A stretch of DNA of 64,000 nucleotides, taken from NCBI GenBank assembly GCA_021464245.1, contig JADCRB010000056.1, forward strand, positions 124,001 to 188,000, given 5' to 3'. This DNA comes from Carallia brachiata (taxonomy: Eukaryota > Streptophyta > Magnoliopsida > Malpighiales > Rhizophoraceae). The notes under the pieces are model-generated. The model was not told where the DNA came from. It saw nothing but the letters and a program-made list of their open reading frames with translations, and did not search any database. Below, piece after piece: positions 37,801-50,648 of the stretch. Every line of letters starts with the position of its first letter. Position 1 is the first letter of the stretch. Position numbers and translations under genes: made by a program.

Positions 37801-38277
37801 TTTTGGCTGGGGATGGGTGGTGGGGGAGTCCAAGGCTGCAATTATGCTGAGTTATGGCCTGAAAAGTCTAAAAGTAATTCAATGATCGCGAGCTCACCAT
37901 ATGTAGCTGGAAAATTTTATTTGTTCAATCTCCTATCAATGCCTTGCACAAATAATAATTTTTGGATATCCAGGAAGATGCTGTACCTGAAAAGAAGGTT
38001 ATCGTGGCTTTAAAGCAAGGAAATTTGTTAGGGACTGCCTTCCATCCTGAACTGACAGCAGATATTCGATGGTATGCCCGATGTTCAATGGCCAGTTTCT
38101 ATTGCAATGTCATTTCAGGTTATAAGTGATTGTTTGTGCAGGCATAGCTACTTTCTGAAGATGGCAAGCCCGTCTGGAGAAGGAACCTCAAGTAGCATCA
38201 TCGTCCCAGCTGGAATAGATCTAAGCTGTGAAGAAAAACCAAGGATTGATCTTCCCATCTTCCAACAGTGGCAGTAG
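34453..38277 (+). CDS. PDX2: Pyridoxal 5'-phosphate synthase glutaminase subunit
   Basis: PDX2 hydrolyses glutamine and channels ammonia to PDX1, which builds vitamin B6 from ribose 5-phosphate and glyceraldehyde 3-phosphate in the cytosol. Seven exons: 34453-34504, 34641-34768, 35116-35203, 35306-35379, 36141-36332, 37974-38071 and 38142-38277. They total 768 bp and 255 residues, the usual plant length. Motifs are [14 protein letters not shown] at the start, [21 protein letters not shown] with nucleophile Cys78, [25 protein letters not shown], and the FHPEL triad residues His202 and Glu204. The C-terminus ends DLPIFQQWQ. Intron 1 appears to be GC-AG (GCCG then GCAAGC), which is required by phase. 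The exon 2 donor GTCCTC is weak and runs into a CT microsatellite. Intron 4 holds a SINE. No frame break is seen. Confidence 0.96.
34821..34893. repeat. Hairpin in PDX2 intron 2
   Basis: Arms 34821-34845 and 34869-34893 pair over 25 bases with two positions that become G-U-type or mismatch pairs. The 23-base loop contains the palindrome gcctcacgaggc-like gcctc/gaggc. It sits immediately after the CT/TA microsatellite. Confidence 0.8.
35715..35876 (+). mobile_element. Au-like SINE in PDX2 intron 4
   Basis: A-box-like ttggttcagtggtaag (35723-35738) is followed by an Au-SINE-type body: gaggaaacagc, a gggataaggttgc block, gatctttcccttacccc, and an end near aggttgccctt. The B box is decayed, and no clean target duplication was found. 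Confidence 0.65.
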
Positions 38278-39431
38278 GAATACAATACTCATTTTACCAT
38301 TTCTTTCTTTCTTCTGAGGTACCGGCAAAAAAGAATAATTTTTATTTTTGTTCTTGGAGATCGGTCATTTCAATTGTTTCCGTAAGGTTGGCGGTAAGCA
38401 TTACTCCCCAACTGTGTACATACTTATGTTAAATAAACAAATTTCTCATCAAATGTATGGTAATGGATTTAACATCCAACCAAAAGATGCTCGGCGGGTT
38501 TTTGTTTCTTTTCCCTTTTTTTTTGTGCTGAAATTTACTTATAAATACGTTTGTGGAAAATGTTTATTGTTGGAATAAGTTGGATTGGTGGGTCGATTGG
38601 CCTTTGTTGTTGGGCGTTTTTTTTTTTTTTTTTTGACTATGTTGATTGGACTTTTATTAACATAAATAATATGGGTTGCAGGTTTTTAACGTTGGAGTGC
38701 CGTGAGTGGGCTAGATTCGATGGTTGCACAAATATGTGACCACAAAATGTGCATCCTAACCAAAAAATGTGCATCTTAACGATGATAATTGTACTTTTTG
38801 TGAATTCGAGTCATTGCCGTATTAAAAGTTTGCAATCACTTAACATTTCTCAATTAATGTATATGAAGAGTTTATGCCATTGCCTTCGCTTTAAGGTCTA
38901 AAGATTGCTTATTTCCGTCTAGATGAGAAACAAATGAAATCTTCGAAAGTACCAAAAAATTTGATAATTAAGTTAATAACTTTCATTTCACAGGATGCAA
39001 TCCAGGTTAATAGATCACATGGGGAGTAAAACCATCATCGTTTCTCAACCAAAATCCTCCCGATTAATGTTATTTCCGCCATCAAACCCTATATAAAATT
39101 AAAACTTCTCAACCATACTACATAGCTTGTAACTTTACCAGCTATATCAATTCCACGACGTTGATTGATGAGCAAGCAATGGAGAGGTACTATATGGAAT
39201 AAAAAACCGATGGGCGGTTTGTAAAGGAATTATGGATCCATAATTGCAGGACTTGCAGGTCTCTCTTACTGCAGTTTTGATTTAGTAGCACATGGCACAT
39301 GATACGATAAGTTGACTTTTTCAGGGAAAATGCTACCTTGGACAAAATGCAATAAGAAAAGAAGGAAAGAAAGAAAGCTAGAATGAATATAAAGGTAACC
39401 ATCTGGTATTGCCTAACTGACTATTAAACTG

Positions 39432-39520
39432 TATACGTACGTTTAAGTGAGAAGGGAGGGTTTTGAACCCCATCTCCTACTTAGGTTTAATATCATTGCT
39501 TACTGCCCATCACTGCACCA
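39432..39520 (-). mobile_element. SINE fragment
   Basis: On the minus strand an A-box-like ggtgcagtgatgggcagta is followed by a B-box-like ggggttcaaaaccctcc. A poly(A) tract at 39520-39534 lies at the 5' side of this orientation, so it is not the SINE tail. Confidence 0.5.
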
Positions 39521-39565
39521 AAAAAAAAAAAAAGGTTCAGAAAATTTTTTGTGTTAAAAAAAAGA

Positions 39566-40043
39566 GTTAATTACTTAAAAAATCATTAACTTTGTATGAA
39601 TTAATAAATATATCATAACTTTAAAAAAATAACAATTTGAGTTATGTAGAATTTTTTTCTAAGAAATATATCACACTGTTTAATTTAGTAAACGAAAATT
39701 GTTAAAATAAGTGAAATGACACGCTGACTAAGTAAAAATGATAATATGTATATAAAATAAAACGTCAGTTTAGGATCCATTTCAAATGAAGAGATTATTG
39801 GGCCAAATGGACTATAGGCCCAATCCATTTATTCAATTAAATGGGTATTTTGTTTTATATACATATCATCATTTTTGCTAAATCAACGTGTCATTTCACT
39901 TATTTTAATGATTTTCATTCATTAAATTTAACAGTGTGATGTATTTGTTAGAAAAAAATTTTACCAACCTAAATTGTTAATTTTTTAAAATCATGATATA
40001 TTTGTTAATTCATACAAAGTTAGTAATTTTTTAAGTAATTAAC
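39566..40043. mobile_element. Fold-back MITE-like element with about 200-bp inverted arms
   Basis: The ends read gttaattacttaaaaaat inward from both sides, and similarity continues for roughly 200 bp on each arm (for example tttgtatgaattaa, atatatca, aagtgaaatgacac, tatgtatataaaa). The centre holds TTGGGCC (39798-39804) facing GGCCCAA (39817-39823). No coding capacity. No clean target duplication could be fixed; both flanks are A-rich. Confidence 0.85.
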
Positions 40044-41231
40044 CTTTAAAAGAAACTAGAATTTTTTTTTAAGCTACATGGTCCAGCAAATAATGGTTTC
40101 ACTCTACAAAATTGTGGCATATATGTCAAGAAGTTGATATGATCAAAACTTGTTGAAACCCAAAGCAGATTTATCAAAGTTTTATTCAAGTATAAAATCA
40201 CCTAATATATCAGGTTCATTTAAGAATCTCTTAAATAATAGTATTTATGGGATTTGTGAATTTCTAATCTCAAGATACAGTCCAAGTCCCTTCGAAAACT
40301 GAGCTTTCAGGTATTAACGCAGGGGAGAGTTCTATATACAATTTATGGTGTGATCCTAGGCAGCAGGGCTGGCCATGTGGGTACTTTACTTGCCTCCTAC
40401 GTTTCATGGAACTCGTCGAACTAGATTTTCGAAAATGCCAAGTGCCAGCATTGGAGTCTGTCTTAGCTTTGTTAGATGGCCTCCTACATGAATTCCTGCG
40501 ATAAAGATTTCTTGAATTTCTTTGGTACTGTTTTCCATTGAGACTGTAATATTTGTATATTGTAGGTCAGAGGCTCTAATACTAAATTCTACTCAACTCA
40601 ATTAGCTCTTCTACTTGTATTCATCTAATGGTGAAAATAAGATGGCAAGTAAGAATTCTTTAATAAAGAGTTAGACAAACATAAAAATTAGACGCAGATC
40701 CACATCATTCAATCTTAACTATTAATTACAGTTAACATATATTTTAATAAATTATTCATCAGCTGTAAACCTACAACTAACTGGTAAGATAAAGTGACGT
40801 GGGACCGCGTTCAATATCTGAGTCCAACATTTGCAGCCACGTAAACATCGCTCAAAAAAAAAAAAAATCTATTAAAGCCATGAAAACTTGCATCGAAAAA
40901 CGGAAGAAAGCTTATGCTAGTCCACTTTCCGTGTCTCCTAGTGTTTCCTTTTTGCATCTACCGACTTGGGACGTAGTCAGCACCTATTTTCTCAAGCAGT
41001 CCACAGACCTAGACAGGCCATAAAATATTTGGCAGGAGAACTGTTTCTCAATTGTTTACTGATGGGAAGAAGCAAGTTTACAAGCATTATGCCGAACTTC
41101 AAGGCCTAATTGCCCCTTAACACTCTCGTTAATATACCCCATTAGACCCTGTCTCTTCCATCTCTTCTCCTTACATATATTGCTCCAAATTCAGCAGAAA
41201 GGAGAGCAGGCTCTGCAATTTGAACAAAGAC

Positions 41232-42424
41232 ATGGATGAAAGGAAGTCATGGATTCTAGCAGCTTGCTTTCTTGTAGTCATTTCAAGGGAAGCCTGCTTT
41301 GTTCAAGGTCAAGGCATTGGCAATGAAAAGGTCACTAACAAGACCAGGAAGTCGCAGCAAGATTCTGCTACTACACATTACCTCATGCTGCCAAAGTTGT
41401 CGGGCCACCAACGAGCTTACTGCCTTGCCAAAGGTGCCTGCAACGGCCAGATACTTGTCTGTCCAGATCAATGCAAAGTGAGGAAGCCCGCGCAGAGCAG
41501 CAAGCAGAAGGCATGCTTCATTGATTGCAGTAGCAAATGCGAAGTCACTTGCAAGTGTAAGAAGCCTGCTTCTCTCTATCTTAGGCAGATTAGTGCACCC
41601 GCGAAATGTTGTATATCCCATTAGAAACTCACGTTATGAAGAGAGATTGGTTATTAAAAATTGACTTTCTCCTGTGTTTGTGGGCAGTTAGAAGACCTAA
41701 TTGCAATGGATATGGCTCTTTGTGTTACGATCCTCGGTTTGTTGGTGGTGATGGTGTCATGTTCTACTTCCATGGAGCAAAAGGAGGCAACTTTGCTATT
41801 GTCTCCGACGATAACCTCCAAATCAATGCACATTTCATTGGAAGTCGACCACAAGGACGGACTCGAGACTATACATGGTTGCAAGCCCTCTCCATCATGT
41901 TCGATACTCACACACTAGTAGTTGCAGCAAAGAAAGTACTGCAGTGGGATGATACGATTGACGCTCTCACTGTAAGTTGGGATGGCGAGACAGTTGATAT
42001 CCCCAGAGATGGAGAGGCCGAATGGCACGCTAATGGGGAAGAAAGAGAGGTTGTTGTGGAAAGAACTGATGATACTAATACTATAAGAGTAAAAGTTGCC
42101 AAGCTGGTAGAGCTAAATATTCAGGTGAGGCCTATCGGGAAAGAAGAGAACAGAATTCATAACTACCAATTGCCAGACAATGATGCTTTTGCTCATTTGG
42201 AGATGCAGTTCAAGTTCTTCAACTTCTCGGACCTTATCGAGGGAGTTTTGGGCAAGACTTATCGGCCAGATTACGTTAGCCCCGTCAAGGTGGGGGTTCC
42301 AATGCCAATGATGGGAGGGGAGGATAGATATCAAACTCCATCCCTCTTCTCATATCTTTGCAAGGTCTGCAGGTTCCACAGACCTTCTGGCTTTTCAGCG
42401 ACTGAAGGAGTTTCTGAATATTAA
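41232..42424 (+). CDS. Secreted Root_cap-domain (LEA-related) protein
   Basis: Two exons, 41232-41556 and 41688-42424, total 1062 bp and 353 residues with consistent phase (TGC AAG T / TT AGA AGA). Residues 1 to about 28 (MDERKSWILAACFLVVISREACFVQG) form a signal peptide, so the protein enters the secretory path. A cysteine-rich segment follows (RAYCLAKGACNG, LVCPDQC, KACFIDCSSKCEVTCKFRRPNC), then the Root_cap region GSLCYDPRFVGGDGVMFYFH and GAKGGNFAIVSDDNLQINAHF. Plant genomes carry small families of these proteins; their biochemical role is not known, and names such as root-cap or LEA-related come from expression. The gene ends 227 bp from the stop codon of the convergent beta-galactosidase gene. 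The ATG at 41232 is the first in frame. Confidence 0.9.
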
Positions 42425-42651
42425 TATCAAACAAGATAAACAAAGATTGTGCCTTGGTTATCTTTGTGTTTTAAATTCAAACTTATGTATTCTGGGGCCT
42501 GAGGTTCTGCCTTTCCTTTTAAATAATACAAATAATGTTGCACAATCGATTGGAGTTTTCATTCTGCAATCGACTCATACATATAAGTTCAATATTATTG
42601 GAGACAATACCTTAGTTTTGTCCCGCTAGAATGAACGGTCTAAGCAACATC

Positions 42652-45600
42652 TCATGCACAGAAAGCTTCTACTGCTAAACTCTTCATTACTCCTCTGCAT
42701 GGATCACCGAATGTATTTATTGATACTCCAATGATACAGCTTTTTGATCCGACGCAAGCCTGTAAGAACCAACCCTTGTTGGTGAAAACGAGCAGCAGCT
42801 CTAAACTGAAACATAAAACTTTTACAGAATAATGACGAGGGTCTCACCTTCTGTATAGTGGAAAGAGCATTATCACTGCTGCATTTCCCATGGCTAAAAC
42901 CACCACAAGTTCCCTGTGGGGTTCCAAAGCTTGCAAATTTGATTGAAGAAATGACCTGGTTAGGAGATGGGCACTCCAATGTTAGTAGAGGCCCTGGTTT
43001 TGTTTTTGATTCTGAATCCGGACTCCACATATCTACAGGGGATGGGTGGGACTCCGAAACATGAGAGCACAAACTTTCAATCCGTCTTACAGCAAATCCT
43101 AATGCCGTAGGATCCCCACCAGTCTCCTCGAACAATACAAGTTTGTTGCCACTTGATTGCAACCATGAACGAGGTACATGATACCTGCAAAAGTGACATA
43201 TATTACAACAGTTTTGAGGAAGTTGTAAACCCCTCTTCTTTATCTCTTCAGAAATTACAATGACTGAGAAGGCTTTCCACAATTCTTAAGACATTTGCTG
43301 GAACCGTAAGATCCTCTGTAATTGCAAGAGTTGGTGCAACCACTGTTTGGAGAAATATTGGTTGGCCAATAACGTCCAATGCTTTGTCCATTCACCCATG
43401 CTTCACCCTTTCCCATCCCTGTGAAATCAATTGCGATAGGGTCATCTCCAGCAGGGGCATTGAAAGTTGTCTGCAGCATAAACATAAAGCAGTCAGTTTT
43501 TGAGAAATTGACTCCACAGCATTTGAAACAAGCATATTGTTCTCAGTTATAGTGCTAGACCGTGTTCACATGTCAAACAACTACAGGAACAAGAACACGA
43601 GAAATTTAATTGTGATCAGCTGCAATATCCAGCCAAATGGCTTTTTCTTTGTCTTAACATCAAAATGTTATCTCCTCAGGGAAGTAAGTCAAAAATCTTA
43701 GATGATTCAACATTTTTTCTTTCTGACGTAGGGCTATTACTGATATTTACATGGCCGATTGTATTACAGTTCGTATATTAAATTAATGTTAAACAACCCA
43801 TAAGGTAATAAATCAATAAAAAAGATTAAAATTACCTTGTACCACATCAAAGGCTGCTGCTTAGGCAAGGTTGGTTGCGAAACCCACGGTGAAGAGCTTC
43901 CACCCGATAGACCTAATTCTTCACCTTTAAGTCCAACCTATACTCACAATTTTGAAAGCAGAGAGCAGAAATTGAGATGGTGCATCAGCTATCAGTCTTC
44001 TTTTTGGAGTTTATTGCATATTGACAAAAAAAATCTCTCTGTTCTTCCAAGCATTGGAAATCAGAATTATGTAACATTTAATCACAATGTTCTGGCATCA
44101 CCCATTGTATTCACTCTGGGCCGTGAGAACGGAAGAACTCTGACCTGATATTTCCACTGCCGTGAAGAGAGATCAATGATGGTGCCATTTTTCAGCCCTT
44201 TCAGCATTACTGGACCAGTGACCCCCGCCCCAGTTAAGTCGAAAAAAGCTCCATAATTCTAATGCCAATTGAAAATCAAACATAAAAATTTTGACATGGA
44301 ATTGATCATTAGACAGATGCCATATTCACATAAAATGACAACTAGTGCACTTTGTATTCATCTTATAACAGTTTACCTAAATTTTTCAACAAACCGAAAA
44401 TAAAGGCAACAAGGTAAGAGAGCATGAAGCGGTTGATAACATATTGCAAATAATTACTTAAGCATTGATCTTAATCAGAATGGCCAAACCTGAAGCCCCA
44501 CAGTCAAGCTCAGAATATCAATACTATTTCTTCCTGGAGTCAGGGTAATAGGAATCTCAATTGCAACCTTAGGATTACCACTGTTGCCTTTTCCAGACCC
44601 TGTAGGCAACCCAATTGTCATATGCTTACATAAAGAATCAGAGCTGAGCATGAAATAGCCATAATTCCAGTGGAATAACCGTTAATAAATATGAAGAGAA
44701 TAAGCATCAGGATCAATAATTTTCCTTGGATGAGGTTCATCTTTGTATTCAAACATTTGATATAGGCATACAAACTATTAAGAATTTGAACTCGAGGGAT
44801 AAACTATTTTCCCACTAAAGCTCACCATTTCGACTTATTATATATTCTGAGTTAGCTCATGCTTCGTCTGGACCTATTTGCAGGCTTCAGAGACAGCCTC
44901 TCTAAAGTAGAAATATTGACAGAAAACAATGCTACTCCCAAGACTTCCCAAAAATCATACCAATATCATACTGTCACATATAGTCTGGGAGCAATCATCA
45001 AAATCACGAAGAACAGAAAACCAAGGACATCCAGAAGACAAAAGCATAAAAATAAAGTGAACAAACTTTGAAAAGGAACAGAGTATATATTGTTCAGCCA
45101 TCTGAGATATTTAAATGGCAAATTATTTCTGTTTTCTGTTACCTGCAAGTTTCCCATTAACAAAAGCATGAAGGGCATGACCAAGAGATCCAATCTGAAG
45201 AACAATTTTGGATCCATCTTGAAGATCATCAGATTTGATAGAGATGCTGCCCAGAACAACAAAAGAGTCTATTAGGTATAGAAAGCAACAATCTGTGATA
45301 ACTTTCAGCACTGAACACACCAATGTAATGTGTTGAAGCAAGCAAGAACTATTAGTTAAACCAGCAGCCAGACGATGAATTCATGTTTAGTGATGGCAAT
45401 TCTGCCACGGGATATATGAATAATTGGATGTAGAAAGCTAATAGGAAACAGCCGTGAAGCAGTAACCTTGTACCTTATTGAGTACCATAAATAGTCACTC
45501 TGGTCTGCTGTAGTATTTATCTGTTCCAAGAGTCCAGCTTTCACAAAAGCATCATTCTTTGAGATACCCACTGGTTCTTTTACCCAGCTCCAGTCAGAGC

Positions 45601-48600
45601 CGAGACTCTCCGAGGCATCAGCATCAATGTTCAAAGACTGACGTGTGAAGCTTGGAATCACAGTCACAGCATTGATCTGCGATTAGAAAGCAATAATGTT
45701 CTGGTCATCCTACTAACAAGATTCAAAAAGCGTGAAACAGAACAAAACAATTAAAATATTTAGTTCTATGTAGTATATATCAATAAAATAAGGAACATAT
45801 TCCGGGGATGTTCAAGGATGTTAAAGGAAGAATTTTCAGGAACAATGTACAGCGTATCACTTGCCTGAGAGGAAACCCTATAAAACTCAAACCTCAATTT
45901 TAAACAAAGTAGAACTTCTAACTTCAATCATCCAATCTCAATGCACTTGATCAGACTGACCAAATATTGTAACACATTGCCTATAGCCTCATCCAAATTA
46001 CACCAAATCAACAAATTCCCGGAAAAACTGAATAGAGAAAAAGAGCTTAACCTACTGTAACGGCTCAAAATATGTAACAATGAAGCTTTACTCAATGCAG
46101 CTCTGTTGTAGAGTTTGATAAATTCAAGCAGGTTGGCAACTGCCTTCCCAGTGCCCTACCAGCCTTTTGGTTCAGCTTGCTCAGACCCATGATAGGGAAA
46201 CATCAAGCCAAGGCAGAAATAGTTCATACACGTCCTGTGAGGATCCATTGTATCAAGTAGTTTTGTTTAATATGAAGGTACTGCGTTTTCACTAAAGTTT
46301 CCGCATGGTTCAGTAAGAGTCGATGCTGAAGCATGAAATCATCTCAAATTTATGTTTCCACATACAAACTGAAACAGATAAAGCAAGCTAATATGTAAAC
46401 GGTCAAATGCTGTTAAATTGTAATCTATTTCTAAGCTACTAGAAATGCTTTTTTTTTTTTTTTATAAATCAAGCTTATGCAACAAACCTTTGCAGTATTA
46501 AGAACCACATTTTTGCAGTCTGGTAAGATGCTCACAGACCATGCAGGTAAATTATACGACTTGCCACTGAAATTTACAGTTTTGTCAAGTGTGTCACTGT
46601 TGGCGAGAAAGGCAGCACATATTCCTGATCCTGTCTGATAAACAGTGGCCTAAGAGAAAAAGCAATGTCACTCATAGAACCAGAAGTGGATGTATTGCAT
46701 CATGAAAGGTACAATGGAAGCTTGAGAATAAACAAAATTTTGAGTTATTAACCCACATGATAGGTGAAGAAGAAAATAACTTCCAAAGGGATGTACCTCC
46801 AAATTCTGACCCAGAGGAGTGGTTTTGGTTCAGTGGCTATCAGTGCTTCTTCACAAAGCTTTATAGCCTTGTGCACATCTTTTAGGTGTCCCCACTTTGG
46901 TTGCCTAAGAAGTCCTGCAATATGTTTGGAACACATTTATAGTATTGTTATTATCTCTTAAACCACTTCATGCAGATGGTGAAGGTCTATCAAATACAAT
47001 TTTTGCTTTATGTTTCCGCAAATATTGCATATAGTTGCTCAAAATAATAAAACGACTTGAAGGGCATACCATATTCGTCAAGAGGCGCATCATAATCGTA
47101 ACTTGTAGAGATAAATGGTCCACCAGTGGTGCGCCCAAAATTGGTTCCCCCATGATACTGCATACAATTAACTAACCAAAATCATACTCGTTCATACCAA
47201 TGCCAAAAGTTGCTCAAAAATTAACTCAAAATTATATTAGCAAATATATTGTACTACCATATAATAGTTTTGGAAAGTTCCACCTAGCTGGAAAAACCGT
47301 GCCACGGCAAATGCAATATCTTCCACAGGTCTGTAGGGGACAGCACCACCAAATGATAGAAACCTACCATTTGGAATTATTAAAGCAATAAGTGAAACCT
47401 AGGTGAAAATCATAAGCAAGTAGTATAAGAACCTACCATCCAGTCCAATTCTCAGTCCACATTTTGGGTTTGTTTGGGGAATTTGGGGTGAATTGGTCAC
47501 AGTAAAATCCATTGCAGGTGTTTATCTGTAAATTTAACAGGAAATGAAAGACAAAATTGTCATATATAAACCCTAGAGGTAATGCTCCATATGTTCAAAG
47601 ACAGACTTGTTTTAAAGTAAATAACTTTACTAATCTGTCGAATGATTTAAGTATGGAGTGGATTCTGAATCTATGGACCATCCAGCAGGGAAAGAGTGAA
47701 TTCTTAATCAAATCGAACTTACAATGGGATCAGGAGCATCCGCTTGCTGGCACATTACCCAGGGCACTCCGGTATCCAGAGACACAGCCATACTTGCAGC
47801 CCAGTTAATATATGTCTTTGCAGCGGGGCCGTATGCTGAATCAATATTCCCATACTCATTCTCAATCTGCGTTTAAAAAAATAAAAATTTCTCTTTTTAC
47901 CAAGCAGAAAACTTCAAATTCCAGACTTAATTAGGAAGTAAATTGAACCCATGACAGTTGACAATCTAGGATTCTTTCCCAAATGATGCAATAGTATCCG
48001 AAACTACAACATGACAGTTGACAATCTAGGATTCTTTCCCAAATGATGCAATAGTATCCGAAACTACAACATCCCAAAACGAAGAAAAATGAAAAAAAAT
48101 ATAGATAATATTTATTACAGGATGTATTTCACTAAAACGTGCTTGCAAAATTAACCTGTGATAAAATGATGGGGCCTCCTTGGGATGCATAAAGCTTCTC
48201 CTGCTTCATCATGTCCACAATCTTCGCCGTGAATCGCTGCATTTCCGTCTGCAACGAGAAGCAAAATATAGATATATATTATAGGACTCAAGTCCAGCAT
48301 AGGATATAATGACCATTATAATTCTGCTGCGCACATGCCCATCTTTGCACAAATCATCTTTAATGGTCAAAACTTAATAATGATAGAGTATCATAGACAC
48401 CATCAAAATCCTATTCACTATTCACTCATTTGATTATTGAACAGGATAACATCAATCTAATCAAACATTATATTTGATAATTTTTTAATTTACCAACAAC
48501 AACAAATAATAACAGTAATTAGTAAAAAATAAATCAAATAGAATCAAGAAATTAGTAGAATTGAGTAAAAACCTTGAAAGGATCGTTGTCCGTTCGAAAC

Positions 48601-49663
48601 TTGATTCCGGGTACAAAATGCAACCAAAGAGGAAATCCCCTGTTCTTCATCAAAATTACACATTAAAATAAAAATCCCAGAAACAGTTAAAAGATATTCA
48701 TTAAAATTTTTTTTTTTTCTACATCAAATGCCTACTACCCACCCATAATTCCATTCAGCGCAAACGTAAGGACCGATGCGAAGATGAACATAAAGTCCGG
48801 CTTCTGCCACTAACTTCACAAATTTCACCAAGTCGTATCTTCCTTCAAAATTATACTGTAAAATAATTTACACACAAGAAAAAAAAAATTACTAACGATT
48901 TTTCCGCTTTCTGAAAAAAAATTAAAGAAACAAGAAAACTAGTTTTACAAGCAACCAAACAATGCATAACGGAATTTACACCACAACTCAAACCATTTTT
49001 TTTTAATGTAAAAAACATAGCACTGTTTTTTTTTTAATAAAATGAGAAAGTAGGATAATATCTCACAATCTCCCGAAAGCGAAAGAGATGCGATGATTAC
49101 AGCATCGTGAGCCGTAGGCTGACTACTGGAGGATTAGATCCCGAGATCGAATACTTAAACCAGTTTAACCATAAAAACAATCGTAGAACATTGATTTTAA
49201 GTTAAAAAATATATTAAAAAAAACAGAAAATGGAAATATCTGGAACGAACCTGGTTACGAACAGGCTCGTGGACGTTCCAGAAAACGTAAGTCTCTATGA
49301 TATCAAGACCGCCGTCTTTGGATTTCTGTATAAGGCCCGGCCACATCTACGCACAAACATACGGCGGTGTAAATGCACAGCAAAAACCGTACCAGAAAAC
49401 AGTTATAGAGATAGAAAGTAACACACACACAAAAAAAAAAACAAGAAAAGAGGAAGTAAACTGGCTGCAGGCTAGGTAGGTACCACGGGCGTGCTGCGAG
49501 GGTAGTGAATGGAGCCGGAGATCAGAACCCGGCGCTTGCCGTCGATCACCAGCGCACGGTGGTCGTACGTCACATTGGCTCCATAAGTCGTCGTCGTCGT
49601 CGCCGCAAGCACCAACGCAAAGAACAACACCGCAAGAATTATCTCTTTCTTCTTCCCTATCAT
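42652..49663 (-). CDS. BGAL8: Beta-galactosidase 8-like, GH35 with SUEL lectin domain, one apparent frameshift
   Basis: An apoplastic exo-beta-galactosidase acting on cell-wall galactans and arabinogalactan. Nineteen exons: 49484-49663, 49251-49346, 48743-48855, 48573-48639, 48156-48248, 47723-47866, 47437-47525, 47258-47363, 47070-47157, 46797-46914, 46488-46649, 45474-45676, 45143-45246, 44490-44599, 44145-44258, 43836-43937, 43259-43470, 42848-43184 and 42652-42759. The start [19 protein letters not shown] is a signal peptide; an in-frame GTG upstream is ignored. GH35 motifs are [36 protein letters not shown] (acid/base about Glu187) and MWTENWTGW (nucleophile about Glu256). The tail [10 protein letters not shown] through [14 protein letters not shown] to VMKSLAVEA is the SUEL lectin domain. 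One base is missing in the T run 46823-46826 (family [10 protein letters not shown] is read as KPLLWVRIW). Restored length would be about 848 residues, and every other junction is in phase. Confidence 0.94.
47951..48070. repeat. Exact 60-bp tandem duplication in BGAL8 intron
   Basis: Bases 47951-48010 and 48011-48070 are identical 60-mers (atgacagttgacaatc through aaactacaac), lying between exons 5 and 6. Perfect identity means either a very recent event or an assembly artefact. Confidence 0.97.
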
Positions 49664-49749
49664 TTTAACCGTAAAAAGCACACACACGCACGCACGTTTT
49701 CTCTTTTAAGGTATTCTTGATTCTTTCTTACGAAGTTTTCCGTTCACAT

Positions 49750-49759
49750 TATATAAATA
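49750..49759 (-). promoter_or_regulatory. TATA box of the BGAL8-like gene
   Basis: The minus strand reads TATTTATATA, 87-96 bp upstream of the ATG, at a suitable distance for a leader of about 55-65 bases. Confidence 0.55.
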
Positions 49760-50462
49760 ATCTTTTTTTTTTAATTAGTTCCGATACCTCTGAAAACGAT
49801 TTCAGTACCAATTGAGCTTTTCGGCTTGCTTTCCAAAGGTTGCTTTTGTGTTGGAAGTAGGAATGGAATCAGAGGAAAGTTAAGAGCAGCAGCTATCTTG
49901 CACTGCGGAAAACGACACGCCACCTATACGATGTCGTTTTACTTCGTGCAGCGGAGAGCCCTCTCGTTTTGCTCTCAGTCATTCATCTCGTAAATGAATT
50001 TTGTTGCGAGTTGTTCTTGACGGTGACTGCGGCGGGAGGGAGAGAAGGATTGGGTGCGGTTAGTAGACCGAAATCATTGGGTGCTTCTTCCATTGGTTCT
50101 CTTCCACGTGGACATGTTTGTGTTTTAGGGCAAGCGTTTTGGTACGGACACGTAAAATGAAATGATTTAAGTTTGGACTTTGGAGCGGCCGTGGAGAAAG
50201 GGGCTGCATTGAAGAGTGCGATGCCGCGAGAATCTAATTTTGATTTTTTTGGCTGTATGCGGACGGGTCCATATTGGACAACGTGGTCCTCCCTCGAGAG
50301 GATGCCACTGTCGCGCAATGGGTAGGATAGGATTGGGGCCCATGTACTGATTAATTTAAATATTTATTAAAAATTTTTTATTTACGTAAGTGAATTTAAA
50401 TTAATCAGATTAATAAATTGGATGTTAGGTAGTTTAGATTAAAAAAATATATATATTAATAT

Positions 50463-50648
50463 TTCGAATGTATTTATTTTAAACAGTATTTTATTAATAA
50501 TTGTGATTGATATTTTTAAAATAAAAATTAACATTTTAAAAATATTTTTTATTTTTTTATTTTTAAAATTATCAATTTTATTCTAAAAATATCAACCACA
50601 ATTTTAATTAAAACATTATTTAACACAAAAATATTTAAAATACGGATG
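50463..50648. repeat. Inverted-repeat (MITE-like) element
   Basis: Left arm about 50463-50548 and right arm about 50560-50648 pair imperfectly. The best block is attgtgattgatattttt against attgtggttgatattttt. AT-rich, no coding capacity, no target duplication resolved. Confidence 0.65.

Larger units (their letters stand above)
38278..41231. other. Intergenic, SINE and MITE but no gene
   Basis: Starts with the PDX2 3' UTR. Contains a short tandem repeat of aaaatgtgcatc (38745-38775), a SINE fragment (39432-39520) and a fold-back element (39566-40043). The right end is the promoter of the Root_cap-family gene; a weak TATA-like tacatatat lies near 41173. An open frame at 40799-41023 has no family features. 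Confidence 0.6.

Noticed and set aside
191..38277. Metabolic gene cluster (HDS, YrdC, PDX2)
   Set aside because: The genes belong to different primary pathways, are separated by signalling genes and lack any shared signature enzyme.
49664..49687. Upstream extension of the BGAL8 start
   Set aside because: The extra in-frame codons begin with GTG, not ATG, and the ATG at 49663 already gives a normal signal peptide.
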